Positions 35,201-42,386 of a stretch of DNA of 64,000 nt are shown here, in pieces. Each line of letters begins with the position of its first letter. The stretch's first letter is position 1. The notes below the pieces were generated by a model. It was given only the letters and a program-made list of their open reading frames with translations. It was not told where the DNA came from and did not search any database. Position numbers and translations under genes: made by a program. This DNA is from Pseudomonas agarici (lineage in GTDB: Bacteria > Pseudomonadota > Gammaproteobacteria > Pseudomonadales > Pseudomonadaceae), in the NCBI RefSeq assembly GCF_900109755.1, contig NZ_FOAR01000025.1, positions 1 to 64,000 of the forward strand, written 5' to 3'.

Positions 35201-35263
35201 ATGTTCCTGCCGGCGCTGTATGTGGCGTGGTATCGGATTCGCGAGCCGCAGCGGGAAGATTGA
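32213..35263 (+). CDS. triC: RND multidrug efflux pump (TriC-like)
   Basis: 1016 residues, the standard RND length (TriC about 1015). After 'KGSFNLSEWALKHSSFVWYLMFVALLMGVFSY' come two periplasmic halves and twelve membrane helices; 'GLLVDDAMITVEMMV' in helix 4 holds the paired Asp of the proton relay, and 'ILALIGIIIRNSVILVTQIDE' is the matching segment in helix 11. It exports hydrophobic toxic compounds across the envelope. No outer-membrane channel gene follows; TriABC likewise borrows OpmH encoded elsewhere. Confidence 0.9.
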   Translation: MKGSFNLSEWALKHSSFVWYLMFVALLMGVFSYINLGREEDPSFTIKTMIIQTRWPGATVDETLQQVTDRIEKKLEELDSLDYVKSYTRPGESTVFVFLRDTTSGKDIPQIWYQVRKKIDDIRGDFPQGIQGPGFNDEFGDVFGSIYAFTGDGLSMRQLRDYVEQVRAQIRDVPGLGKIEMIGEQNEVLYLHFSTRKLAALGIDQRQVVQSLQTQNAVTPAGVIEAGPERISVRASGQYASEKDLEAVNLKLNDRFYRLADIAEISRGYVDPPTPLFRYNGQSAIGLAIAMKKGGNIQDFGRRLHERMDRLTTELPVGVGVHRVSDQAEVVEKAVGGFTSALFEAVIIVLVVSFIALGLRAGLVVACSIPLVLAMVFVFMEYSGITMQRISLGALIIALGLLVDDAMITVEMMVTRLEKGDSKEQAATFAYTSTAFPMLTGTLVTVAGFVPIGLNASSAGEYTFSLFAVIAVAMLASWVVAVLFAPVIGVHILSDKVNGHNPQTGRVAQAFNAGLLWSLRNRWWAIGLTVLIFALSVFCMRFVQNQFFPSSDRPEILVDLNLPQNASIHETRKAVDRLEAGLKDDPDILRWSSYIGEGAIRFYLPLDQQLQNPYYAQLIIVSKGLEQRAALMDRLNKRLREDFVGIGSFVQTLEMGPPVGRPLQYRISGKDIDQVRKHAIELATILNKNRYVGETIYDWNEPGKVLRIDIAQDKARQFGLSSEDVAKLMNSIVSGSPITQVKDDIYLINVVGRALDSERSTPETLQNLQIVTPGGTSIPLLAFATVRYELEQPLVWRRDRLPTITLKSGVRGGIQPTDLVRQLQPEIDKFSAGLPVGYKVVTGGTVEESGKAQGPIAKVVPLMLFLMATFLMIQLHSVQKMFLVASVAPLGLIGVVLALVPTGTPMGFVAILGILALIGIIIRNSVILVTQIDEYERNGYEPWEAVVQATEHRRRPILLTAAAASLGMIPIAREVFWGPMAYAMIGGIVVATVLTLMFLPALYVAWYRIREPQRED

Positions 35264-35531
35264 TCGTGAGGGAGAGTCTTTGGTGAGGATGGGAATTGCC
35301 AGGGCAAAGGTGCTTGCTCCCAGTGGATCGAGAGGTCTGCAAGAGAGGTGGACTTTTGCTGTTACCGATGACATCTACCGTCTTGCCTTCATTGGCGCCT
35401 ACGAGTCCAAACGTCAGATGCTCGTAAGCGTCACGTTGAAAGACGGCCAGATGCTGTGGAGTTTCATGCACAGCGACGACGCTGCCTGGGCTGAGGTTTC
35501 GCCAGCACGAGAGTGTCGGCAAACGCCGAAA
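35264..35531. other. ambiguous stretch after the efflux pump
   Basis: Both strands have open frames that look partly coding. On the plus strand a frame from about 35288 reads '...DDIYRLAFIGAYESKRQM' and '...VSVTLKDGQMLWSFMH' before running into the antisense of the aldo-keto reductase gene. No ribosome site, family or stop at a sensible place supports a gene. It may be the rest of a decayed gene. Confidence 0.3.
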
Positions 35532-36569
35532 TCACTCCGCCGTCGACGGTTTCTCCCACAAGTTGATTCCGCCTTCCTGGGCAAACCGGTCGATTTCCGC
35601 CAGTTCTTCCTGAGTGAAACTCAGGTTTTTCAGTGCGCCGACATTCTCGATGATCTGTTCCGGCCGGCTGGCACCGATCAGTGCCGAGGTCACCCGAGGA
35701 TCACGCAAGGTCCAGGCCAGGGCCAGTTGCGCCAGACTCTGGCCGCGACGCCGGGCGATCTCGTTGAGTGCCCGCACGTGGCCGATATTCGCTTCGCTCA
35801 GGTGCGAGGCTTGCAACGAACCGCCGCCCGGACGATTGACCCGCGCATCGTTCGGCACGCCGTTGAGGTACTTGTCGGTGAGCAAGCCCTGGGCCAGCGG
35901 GGTAAAGGCGATCACGCCAGCGCCCAGCTCTTCGACGGCGTCTAGCAGATCCTTTTCCACCCAGCGGTTGAGCAGGTTGTAGGCTGGCTGATGAATCAGT
36001 AGCGGTACTTTCCATTCTTTCAGCAGTGCAGCGATCTCGCGGGTCTTGACGCCGGAATACGACGAGATACCGATATACAACGCCTTGCCCTGCTGCACGG
36101 CGGTAGCCAGGGCGCTGGCGGTTTCTTCCAGTGGGGTGTCTGGGTCGAAGCGGTGCGAATAGAAGATATCCACGTAGTCCAGGCCCAGCCGTTGCAGGCT
36201 CTGGTCGAGGCTGGCGAGCACGTATTTGCGCGAGCCGCCGCCCTGGCCATAAGGGCCTGGCCACATATCCCAGCCAGCCTTGCTGGAGATGATCAGTTCG
36301 TCGCGGTATTGCTTGAAGTCTTCGCGCAACAGGCGGCCGAAGTTGATCTCCGCGCTGCCGTAGGGCGGACCGTAGTTGTTCGCCAGGTCGAAATGATTGA
36401 TGCCCAGGTCGAAAGCGGTACGCAGCAGGGCGCGCTGGGTGTCGATCGGCGTGCTATCGCCGAAGTTGTGCCATAGCCCCAGGGACAGGGCCGGCAGCAC
36501 CAGGCCGCTGCGGCCGACGCGGCGGTAGGGAATGGAGTCGTAGCGGTTTTCGGCAGCTTGGTAAGTCAT
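35532..36569 (-). CDS. yghZ: aldo-keto reductase, YghZ (L-glyceraldehyde-3-phosphate reductase) type
   Basis: 345 residues from MTYQAAENRYD (ATG at 36569, AGAGGA upstream). 'LPALSLGLWHNFGD', 'FDLANNYGPPYGSAE', 'ISSKAGWDMWPGPYG' and 'DYVDIFYSHRFDPDTP' hold the Asp-Tyr-Lys-His catalytic set; 'SALIGASRPEQIIENV' binds NADP(H). The very close text to E. coli YghZ suggests reduction of L-glyceraldehyde 3-phosphate and other aldehydes, e.g. methylglyoxal. It is alone on its strand. Confidence 0.92.
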   Translation of the reverse strand: MTYQAAENRYDSIPYRRVGRSGLVLPALSLGLWHNFGDSTPIDTQRALLRTAFDLGINHFDLANNYGPPYGSAEINFGRLLREDFKQYRDELIISSKAGWDMWPGPYGQGGGSRKYVLASLDQSLQRLGLDYVDIFYSHRFDPDTPLEETASALATAVQQGKALYIGISSYSGVKTREIAALLKEWKVPLLIHQPAYNLLNRWVEKDLLDAVEELGAGVIAFTPLAQGLLTDKYLNGVPNDARVNRPGGGSLQASHLSEANIGHVRALNEIARRRGQSLAQLALAWTLRDPRVTSALIGASRPEQIIENVGALKNLSFTQEELAEIDRFAQEGGINLWEKPSTAE

Positions 36570-37285
36570 CGAGTCCTCTCTCATTGCGCAGTGACATCTC
36601 GCGGGCTGTCCCGCTTCCCTCGGGCACGACATCGCTCTTGTGGGGGCGAAGCTGCTCAGCATACGCCGAAGAAAGATCAAGCCAACCCAGTTCGAGCGTT
36701 GGCTGAAACGTTTCATCGTCCTCGACGTGTCGTGCCGGCTTTTCCTCGGCCCGTGAAGACGTCCGGATTGAATGAGCAGCGACTCTCCTGACGATAAGCG
36801 ACCGATGTGCGATGAGGCCGGTGTTCCATAATTTTTTGTCAGTACGATTTAGTACATATCTACTTACTTTCTTCACGAGGTAGGTAGCTGACTTTAGGCA
36901 AGTAAAACCTGAAATTTCATACATTCACGAGTGTATACATGTGCTACATGGTATGAATTTGTACGAATTGAATGTTCCAATAACGACAATTTCCCCGGTG
37001 GAAGCACAGTTGATCAGTGCGCTTTTGCAAAAAATTTCGTTTATCCGGTCCACAAACATCCACGCCCTCGGCGACATATGTCGGTGCCGTGGGTAAGGTG
37101 CTGGCTGAGATATTTCTGTGCATTGGCCTGGAGGAGCGGTGGCGCATCGGCGACTGTTGAGGGGCGGGTTTCGATCTACAGTGTTAATCAGGGGGGTGAG
37201 GCGGTACGCCCGGTTTTGAATAACTCATGGTCGTTCCCGTGCGAAGTATGGGAACGACCGGATGTAGCTTGCGGAGGATATCCCC
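36570..37285. other. 716-base gap without a supported gene
   Basis: The left part is ordinary; 36820-37060 is AT-rich with low-complexity text and no coding frame of credible composition. A Pseudomonas-type short palindrome occupies 37229-37259. The ribosome site GGAGGA at 37272-37277 belongs to the next gene. Confidence 0.4.
37229..37259. repeat. short palindromic repeat (GTTCCC...GGGAAC type)
   Basis: Perfect 10-bp inverted repeat GGTCGTTCCC (37229-37238) / GGGAACGACC (37250-37259). It resembles the dispersed 'GTTCCCACGC' palindromes of P. fluorescens genomes. It lies just before the small membrane gene and could form an mRNA hairpin in its leader. Confidence 0.5.
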
Positions 37286-37543
37286 ATGCACAGCGTCATC
37301 ATCCTCACCGTCGGTCTGGTCCTGCTGGGCTGTACGCTGTTCTTCGGCCAGCGTCTGGGCATCAGCCGGCAGACCCTGGGGTTCGGCTTCCTCGGCATGT
37401 GGTTGCTGGCGACGATCCTCAATGGTGTCATTGGCGTGATCATCGCTCATCAGCCGGTGATTTCCGAACTGGTGATTGCCCTGGTCATTTTCGGCTTGCC
37501 AGCCATCGCTATGGCCCTGTTCATGCTGCTGGACAAGGTTTAG
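37286..37543 (+). CDS. small inner-membrane protein, three predicted helices
   Basis: 85 residues after a good ribosome site (GCGGAGGATATCCCC). Almost the whole protein is hydrophobic: helices about 2-20, 30-52 and 60-82, with one charged linker ('GQRLGISRQTLG'). No family is recognised. Its stop codon TAG (37541-37543) is the first three bases of a MITE-like element, so the original C-terminus may have been longer or different. It is convergent with betT. Confidence 0.7.
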   Translation: MHSVIILTVGLVLLGCTLFFGQRLGISRQTLGFGFLGMWLLATILNGVIGVIIAHQPVISELVIALVIFGLPAIAMALFMLLDKV

Positions 37544-37700
37544 TGGCCAGTGTGGTGAGTTCTGTGAGTCAATTTCGGTGCCACACGTCCCTGGCCCGCG
37601 TTGCCGTTCCTTGCCATGGCGGGCTATGACTGGTCACGGCGCCCTGGCCAGGGACGTGTGGCAGACGAACTTGAGCTCACCCTAACCGTACAGGCCACCA
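37541..37700. repeat. 160-bp terminal-inverted-repeat element (MITE-like), copy 2
   Basis: Starts TAGTGGCCagTGTGGTGAG and ends CCGTACAGGCCACCA, matching copy 1 at 7382-7543. Inside it a perfect 17-bp inverted repeat (arm GCCACACGTCCCTGGCC, 37579-37595, partner near 37645-37661) would let the whole element fold into one long hairpin. It fills the space between the small membrane gene and the end of betT, and may serve both as a terminator. Confidence 0.85.
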
Positions 37701-37713
37701 GGCGAGCGCCGTG

Positions 37714-39726
37714 TCAGCGCACCAGGTGCAGGAACTGCATGTGCCGTTCGTACTGGTCGAGGATGTCGTTGATGATCTGGTCCTTGCTGTAGCCCATCAA
37801 GTCGTAGTCCTGGCTGCCCTCGCTCAGGTGGACCTCGGCACGGTAGTAGCGCCGGTTGCGCAATTCCTTGGGACCCATGCCACCACGGGCGAAGGAGGGC
37901 GTGAAGTAGCCGCGCATCTGCACCTGGTAGACGAACGGATGCTGGTCGCCATGACCGATTTCCAGGCTGACGCTATCGTTGGCCGGGTCGGGTTGGGTGA
38001 TCACGTTCAGGCCCTTTTCGACAAACACCGCGCTGACCTCTTCGATGGCCGGACGCACGGTCTGGTCGAGAAACCGATAGACCTCGTCCCGCGACGGGAA
38101 ATGCACCGCCTGGCTCAAGCGCTGGCGCCAGCCGCCCTTGCCGCGTGGCGAGCCGGAGACCGGTGCCAGCGAATGCAGTTGGGCAATGCGTTTCTGCGAC
38201 TCCAGATAGAAGGCCTTATGCAGTCCCCACATCATCAACAGCAGGATCAGCGAGAGCGGCAACGAGGTCAGCACTACTGCCGATTTCAGCGCGTCGATAC
38301 TGCCGGAAAACAGCAGCGCACTGGTGACTAGCGCGATCATCGCGCCCCAGAATACCCGCAGCCATTTCGGCCCGTCCTCATCGGCGCTGGCGCCACGTGC
38401 CGAGAGGGTCGAGAGCACCACGGTGCCGGAGTCGGCCGAGGTGACGAAGAACACGAAGCTGATAAACACCGTGACGGCGATCACCGTCTTGCTCCAGGGG
38501 TAGGTTTCCAGCAGCAGGTACAGGGTTCGCGACGGATCATCGATGGCGGACTGGCCGAGGGCGCTCATGCCGTGGTTGAGCACCTGATCGATGGCGCTAT
38601 TGCCGAAGATCGACATCCACGCCAAGGTGAAGCCCAACGGGATCAGCAGCACGCCGAAGACGAATTCGCGAATCGTCCGACCACGGGAAATCCGCGCAAT
38701 GAACAGACCCACGAACGGCGACCAGGCAATCCACCAGGCCCAATAGAACACCGTCCAGCCGCCCAGCCAATCGCTGGGCTTGTCGTAGGCGTAGAGGTCG
38801 AAGCTCTTGGTCGGCAGGGCCCCGAGGTAGTCGCCCAGGTTTTGGATCAGGGTGTTGAGCAGATGCTGGGTGGGCCCGGCGAACAGCACGAACAGCAGCA
38901 GCGCGCAGGCCAGCAGCATGTTGATGTCGGACATCACCCGCACACCCTTGTCGACACCGGCTACGGCCACCAGGATCGCCGCGCCCATCATCAGCGTGAT
39001 CAGCCCGACCTGGATCCACTGGCTATGGGGCACGTTGAACAGGTAGTCCAGGCCTGAGTTGAGGTGCAGTACGCCGAAGCCCATGTCGGCGCCGAGGCCG
39101 AATACCGTGGCGATGATGCCGAAGCCGTCCACGGCGTAGCCGATAGGCCCGTTGATGCGTTTGCCGATCAGCGGGTAGAGCGCCGAACGCAGCGCCAGCG
39201 GCAGGTTGTACCGATAGGCGAAGTAGGCCAGGGCCATGCCGACGAAGGCGAACACTCCCCAGCCGTGCAAACCCCAGTGCAGGAATAGGATCTGCATCGC
39301 CTGGCGCGCCGCGGCGCTTGTACCGGCGAGGTCGCCGGCTTCGCCCTGGGGCGGTACGAGCATGTGGGTCAGGGGTTCGGAGACGCAAAAGAAGAACAGC
39401 GTGATGCTGATCCCGGCGGCGAACAGCATGCCGGCCCAAGACAGGTAGCTGAACTCGGGTTCGTCGTGGTCGGCACCGAGCTTGATCTTGCCGTAGCCGG
39501 ACAAGGCGGTGACCACCACGAAGACCAGGTACAGGGTCATCGCCAGCAGGTAATACCAGCCGACCGTATCGGCCGCCCAGTTCTGTGCCGCCAGCAGCCA
39601 TTGCCCTGCGGCTTGGGGTAGGCAGATGACCACCAGGCCGAACAGCAGGATAAAGGTCGCGGCGAAGTAGAACACCGGCGGATTCATGCGGATCAGGCCG
39701 CTTGGCGGGGTCGCGGAGGTACTCAT
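37714..39726 (-). CDS. betT: BCCT-family choline/betaine transporter (BetT type)
   Basis: 670 residues. Twelve membrane helices, with the BCCT signature segment 'WTVFYWAWWIAWSPFVGLF' in helix 8, the osmolyte-binding helix 4 region 'FLHWGLHGWGVFAFVGMALAYF', and a C-terminal cytosolic extension of about 150 residues (after about 515) as in BetT-type members. It imports choline with protons or sodium for glycine-betaine synthesis. A palindrome in its promoter (39818-39847) resembles a BetI site. No betABI genes lie in the window. Confidence 0.9.
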   Translation of the reverse strand: MSTSATPPSGLIRMNPPVFYFAATFILLFGLVVICLPQAAGQWLLAAQNWAADTVGWYYLLAMTLYLVFVVVTALSGYGKIKLGADHDEPEFSYLSWAGMLFAAGISITLFFFCVSEPLTHMLVPPQGEAGDLAGTSAAARQAMQILFLHWGLHGWGVFAFVGMALAYFAYRYNLPLALRSALYPLIGKRINGPIGYAVDGFGIIATVFGLGADMGFGVLHLNSGLDYLFNVPHSQWIQVGLITLMMGAAILVAVAGVDKGVRVMSDINMLLACALLLFVLFAGPTQHLLNTLIQNLGDYLGALPTKSFDLYAYDKPSDWLGGWTVFYWAWWIAWSPFVGLFIARISRGRTIREFVFGVLLIPLGFTLAWMSIFGNSAIDQVLNHGMSALGQSAIDDPSRTLYLLLETYPWSKTVIAVTVFISFVFFVTSADSGTVVLSTLSARGASADEDGPKWLRVFWGAMIALVTSALLFSGSIDALKSAVVLTSLPLSLILLLMMWGLHKAFYLESQKRIAQLHSLAPVSGSPRGKGGWRQRLSQAVHFPSRDEVYRFLDQTVRPAIEEVSAVFVEKGLNVITQPDPANDSVSLEIGHGDQHPFVYQVQMRGYFTPSFARGGMGPKELRNRRYYRAEVHLSEGSQDYDLMGYSKDQIINDILDQYERHMQFLHLVR

Positions 39727-39817
39727 GCGGCGAGCACCTCAAGGGGATGGAGCATGGCTGGATATCTCGGACTCAGCAAAGGCAAGCCTCCTGTTGTGAG
39801 CGGGCAGCGAACTGCCG

Positions 39818-39847
39818 GTTTAACTTGAACGAACGGTCAAGTTAAAC
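39818..39847. promoter_or_regulatory. palindromic operator, candidate BetI site, upstream of betT
   Basis: GTTTAACTTGA (39818-39828) and TCAAGTTAAAC (39837-39847) are perfect 11-bp arms around ACGAACGG. The core TTGA-aCGaaCgg-TCAA is like the TTGAACGTTCAA core of BetI (TetR family) operators. It lies 92 bases before betT. Choline-released repression is the likely logic. Confidence 0.6.
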
Positions 39848-39950
39848 ACGGATAGGGCCTTGAGGACTAATCGTGGCGCTGGGTTGTAGTGTTCCGATAG
39901 GCGCATCAGGTAGGGGTATGACGCCGGTTCGGTGTGAATCGTTCCGGGTC

Positions 39951-40880
39951 TCAGCGCTGGCTATCTTGCCCGTGCTGCTGCAGATTGGCCTGGGTCAGGT
40001 TGCAGCCCGCCGGCACGCTACGGGTCAGCCAGACGTTGCCGCCGATGGTCGCGCCCTTGCCGATGGTGATTCGCCCCAGGATGGTGGCCCCGGCATAGAT
40101 CACCACATCGTCCTCGACGATTGGATGACGCGGATGGCCCTTCTGCAACTGACCGTCCTCGTCCGCCGGGAAACGCTTGGCACCGAGGGTCACCGCCTGG
40201 TAGATCCTGACTCGCTCGCCGATGATCGCGGTTTCGCCGATCACTACGCCGGTCCCATGGTCGATAAAGAAACTGCGACCGATCTGCGCGCCGGGGTGAA
40301 TGTCGATCCCGGTGGCCGAGTGGGCGATTTCCGCGCTGATCCGTGCCAGCAGCGGCAAGCCGGCGCGGTACAGGTGATGGGCCAGGCGATGATGGATCAC
40401 CGCGAGAATCCCTGGGTAGCACAGCAACACCTCATCGACGCTGCGTGCCGCCGGATCGCCGTGATAAGCCGCGAGGACGTCGGTGTCGAGCAGCCGACGC
40501 AGTTCCGGCAGGGCCATGGCGAATGCCTGGATCAACCGCACCGCCTTGGCCTGAACCTCGGCGTCCGATTCGCCGCCGTGTCGCGCCACGTAGCGCAGTT
40601 CCAGGCGAGCCTGGCCCAGCAGGGCATTGAGGGCTGTATCGAGCGTGTGGCCAACGTAGAAATCCTCGCTTTCCTCGCGCAGGTCCACCGGCCCCAGGCG
40701 CATGGGAAACAGTGCGCCGCACAACGCTTCGAGAATCTCGGCCATGGCCTGGCGCGACGGCAGTTCACGCCCGCCCTGTTCGTCGCTGACTCGGCCGTTG
40801 TGACGGCGCCATTCATCCCGGGCGCTGCGCAACTGGCTGACGATGGTCTGTAGTTGCCAATGGCTGGAACGCTCGTTCAC
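39951..40880 (-). CDS. epsC: serine O-acetyltransferase (CysE/EpsC type)
   Basis: 310 residues from GTG at 40880, eight bases after GGAG; TTG at 40886 would be too close. N-terminal helical domain (about 1-185) and left-handed beta-helix of hexapeptide repeats ('DIHPGAQIGRSFFIDHGTGVVIGETAIIGERVRIYQAVTLGA'). It acetylates L-serine with acetyl-CoA, giving O-acetylserine for cysteine synthesis. It diverges from dcyD and the cystine importer, linking cysteine synthesis and uptake. It is the long EpsC form rather than the short E. coli-type CysE. Confidence 0.92.
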   Translation of the reverse strand: MNERSSHWQLQTIVSQLRSARDEWRRHNGRVSDEQGGRELPSRQAMAEILEALCGALFPMRLGPVDLREESEDFYVGHTLDTALNALLGQARLELRYVARHGGESDAEVQAKAVRLIQAFAMALPELRRLLDTDVLAAYHGDPAARSVDEVLLCYPGILAVIHHRLAHHLYRAGLPLLARISAEIAHSATGIDIHPGAQIGRSFFIDHGTGVVIGETAIIGERVRIYQAVTLGAKRFPADEDGQLQKGHPRHPIVEDDVVIYAGATILGRITIGKGATIGGNVWLTRSVPAGCNLTQANLQQHGQDSQR

Positions 40881-41070
40881 GGTCAAATCTCCGCTCTGGC
40901 GACCGGACAGTCGAGTCGCCTGAATGGCTTTCACTTTACGGCACCGCCCCGATGGGGAATTAAGAACGAATAGTGTTGTTCTCAGAACTTTCCGACATAA
41001 GTGCAAGGCGGTTGCCTGTGAGGAAGTGCCTGCCTATAGTCGAGGCATTTCCCACAGTCAGTTCGGACCC

Positions 41071-42066
41071 ATGATCAAACAGCAGCTCGCCCGCTTTAAT
41101 CGCCTGGAACTCCTGACCCAGGCCACGCCTTTGGAAAAGCTCGAACGCCTGTCGACCTGGGTAGGGCGCGATATCTACATCAAGCGCGATGACCTGACAC
41201 CTCTGGCCCTGGGTGGCAACAAGCTGCGTAAGCTCGAATACCTCGCCGCCGACGCGCTGGCCAGTGGCGCCGACACGCTGGTCACCGCTGGGGCGATCCA
41301 GTCCAATCATGTGCGCCAGACCGCTGCGCTGGCCGCCCGTCTGGGCCTGGGCTGCGTGGCGCTGGTGGAAAACCCCATCGGCACCGAGGACAGCAATTAC
41401 CTGCGCAACGGCAACCGACTGCTACTCGACTTGTTCGATGCCAAGGTCGAGCGGGTGGACAACCTGGATAATGTCGATGAGCAATTGCAGGCCCTGGCCG
41501 AGCGATTGCGCAACAATGGCAGGAAACCCTATCTGGTACCGATCGGCGGCTCCAATGCCCTCGGGGCTTTGGGCTATGTGCGTGGCGGGTTGGAGCTGGC
41601 GGCGCAGATCGAAGCGACGGGACTGGCGTTCGCCGCGGTGGTGCTGGCTTCCGGCAGCGCCGGTACCCACAGTGGCCTCGGACTGGCGTTGAGCGAGGCG
41701 CTGCCGAAGTTGCCAGTGGTGGGGGTGACGGTATCGCGTAGCGATGAGGCGCAACGACCGAAAGTACAAGACCTGGCCGAACGTACCGCCGAGCTGTTGG
41801 GCGTGGATTTGCCGGCCAGCTTCAGGGTCGAGCTTTGGGACGAATATTTTGCCCCGCGTTATGGCGAACCGAGTGCCGGGACCCTGGCGGCGATCAAGCT
41901 GCTGGCGAGCCAGGAAGGCATCCTGCTCGACCCGGTGTACACCGGCAAGGCGATGGCCGGGCTGCTCGACGGGATCGGCCTGCAGCGTTTCGACGAAGGA
42001 CCTATTATCTTTTTGCACACTGGCGGAGCACCAGCGTTGTTTGCCTACAACGCGGCGTTTGACTAG
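41071..42066 (+). CDS. dcyD: D-cysteine desulfhydrase
   Basis: 331 residues from MIKQQLARFNRLELL (ATG at 41071). Fold-type-II PLP enzyme: the cofactor lysine is in 'LALGGNKLRKLEYL', with 'TAGAIQSNHVRQTAA' and the phosphate loop 'VLASGSAGTHSGLGL'. 'IKRDDLTPLALGGNK' is shared with ACC deaminase, but the gene order dcyD-tcyA-tcyL-tcyN, as in enteric bacteria, favours D-cysteine desulfhydrase, which yields pyruvate, H2S and ammonia. The TAG stop overlaps the first bases of a repeat element. Confidence 0.9.
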   Translation: MIKQQLARFNRLELLTQATPLEKLERLSTWVGRDIYIKRDDLTPLALGGNKLRKLEYLAADALASGADTLVTAGAIQSNHVRQTAALAARLGLGCVALVENPIGTEDSNYLRNGNRLLLDLFDAKVERVDNLDNVDEQLQALAERLRNNGRKPYLVPIGGSNALGALGYVRGGLELAAQIEATGLAFAAVVLASGSAGTHSGLGLALSEALPKLPVVGVTVSRSDEAQRPKVQDLAERTAELLGVDLPASFRVELWDEYFAPRYGEPSAGTLAAIKLLASQEGILLDPVYTGKAMAGLLDGIGLQRFDEGPIIFLHTGGAPALFAYNAAFD

Positions 42067-42160
42067 GGTCTGTACGAAATGTTTTCGAACGAAGGCCAGG
42101 CTGGGCGAGCTGGCTTGCAACCCCGCATGGGCGAGCGCAGATACCTTGCGTACAGAGCCT
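42065..42160. repeat. 96-bp terminal-inverted-repeat element (second MITE type)
   Basis: Ends AGGGTCTGTACGAAA (42065-42079) and TTGCGTACAGAGCCT (42146-42160) are inverted repeats with 12 of 15 matches. The interior (GGCCAGGCTGGG...) forms a smaller hairpin and codes for nothing. It is different from the 160-bp elements, yet again supplies part of a stop codon (dcyD TAG, 42064-42066). Confidence 0.65.
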
Positions 42161-42244
42161 CAGGAGAGAGCCATACCTGCTGGCGTGGGAGAACAATCAG
42201 TTGATCAATTTAATTGGAATAAAATAAGTATTTTATATTGTTTA

Positions 42245-42272
42245 AAACTATAAAAAAGTCGTTTTATAGTTT
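42245..42272. promoter_or_regulatory. AT-rich inverted repeat upstream of tcyA
   Basis: Perfect 11-bp arms AAACTATAAAA (42245-42255) and TTTTATAGTTT (42262-42272) around AAGTCG. It lies 115 bases before tcyA and just after TGGAATAAAA (42215-42224). By position it is a likely operator; its regulator is unknown. Confidence 0.55.
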
Positions 42273-42386
42273 CACCGCAGTGAATTTGCTGCGAGACGCC
42301 CATCTTGCTTTGAGGCAGGATTGGCGCTTGTCATCAAAGTGTCAGGTTTGCCTGCCTTTCCCATAAGAAAACACACGGGGCTTTTC

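Noticed and set aside
36454..36924. Minus-strand frame of 156 codons starting MYEISGF
   Set aside because: It runs antisense to nothing useful and then into the aldo-keto reductase gene in another frame; low-complexity text and no family resemblance.
40970..41070. CRISPR or repeat array in the epsC/dcyD gap
   Set aside because: No repeated units; CRISPR-type regular repeats were not seen anywhere in the window.
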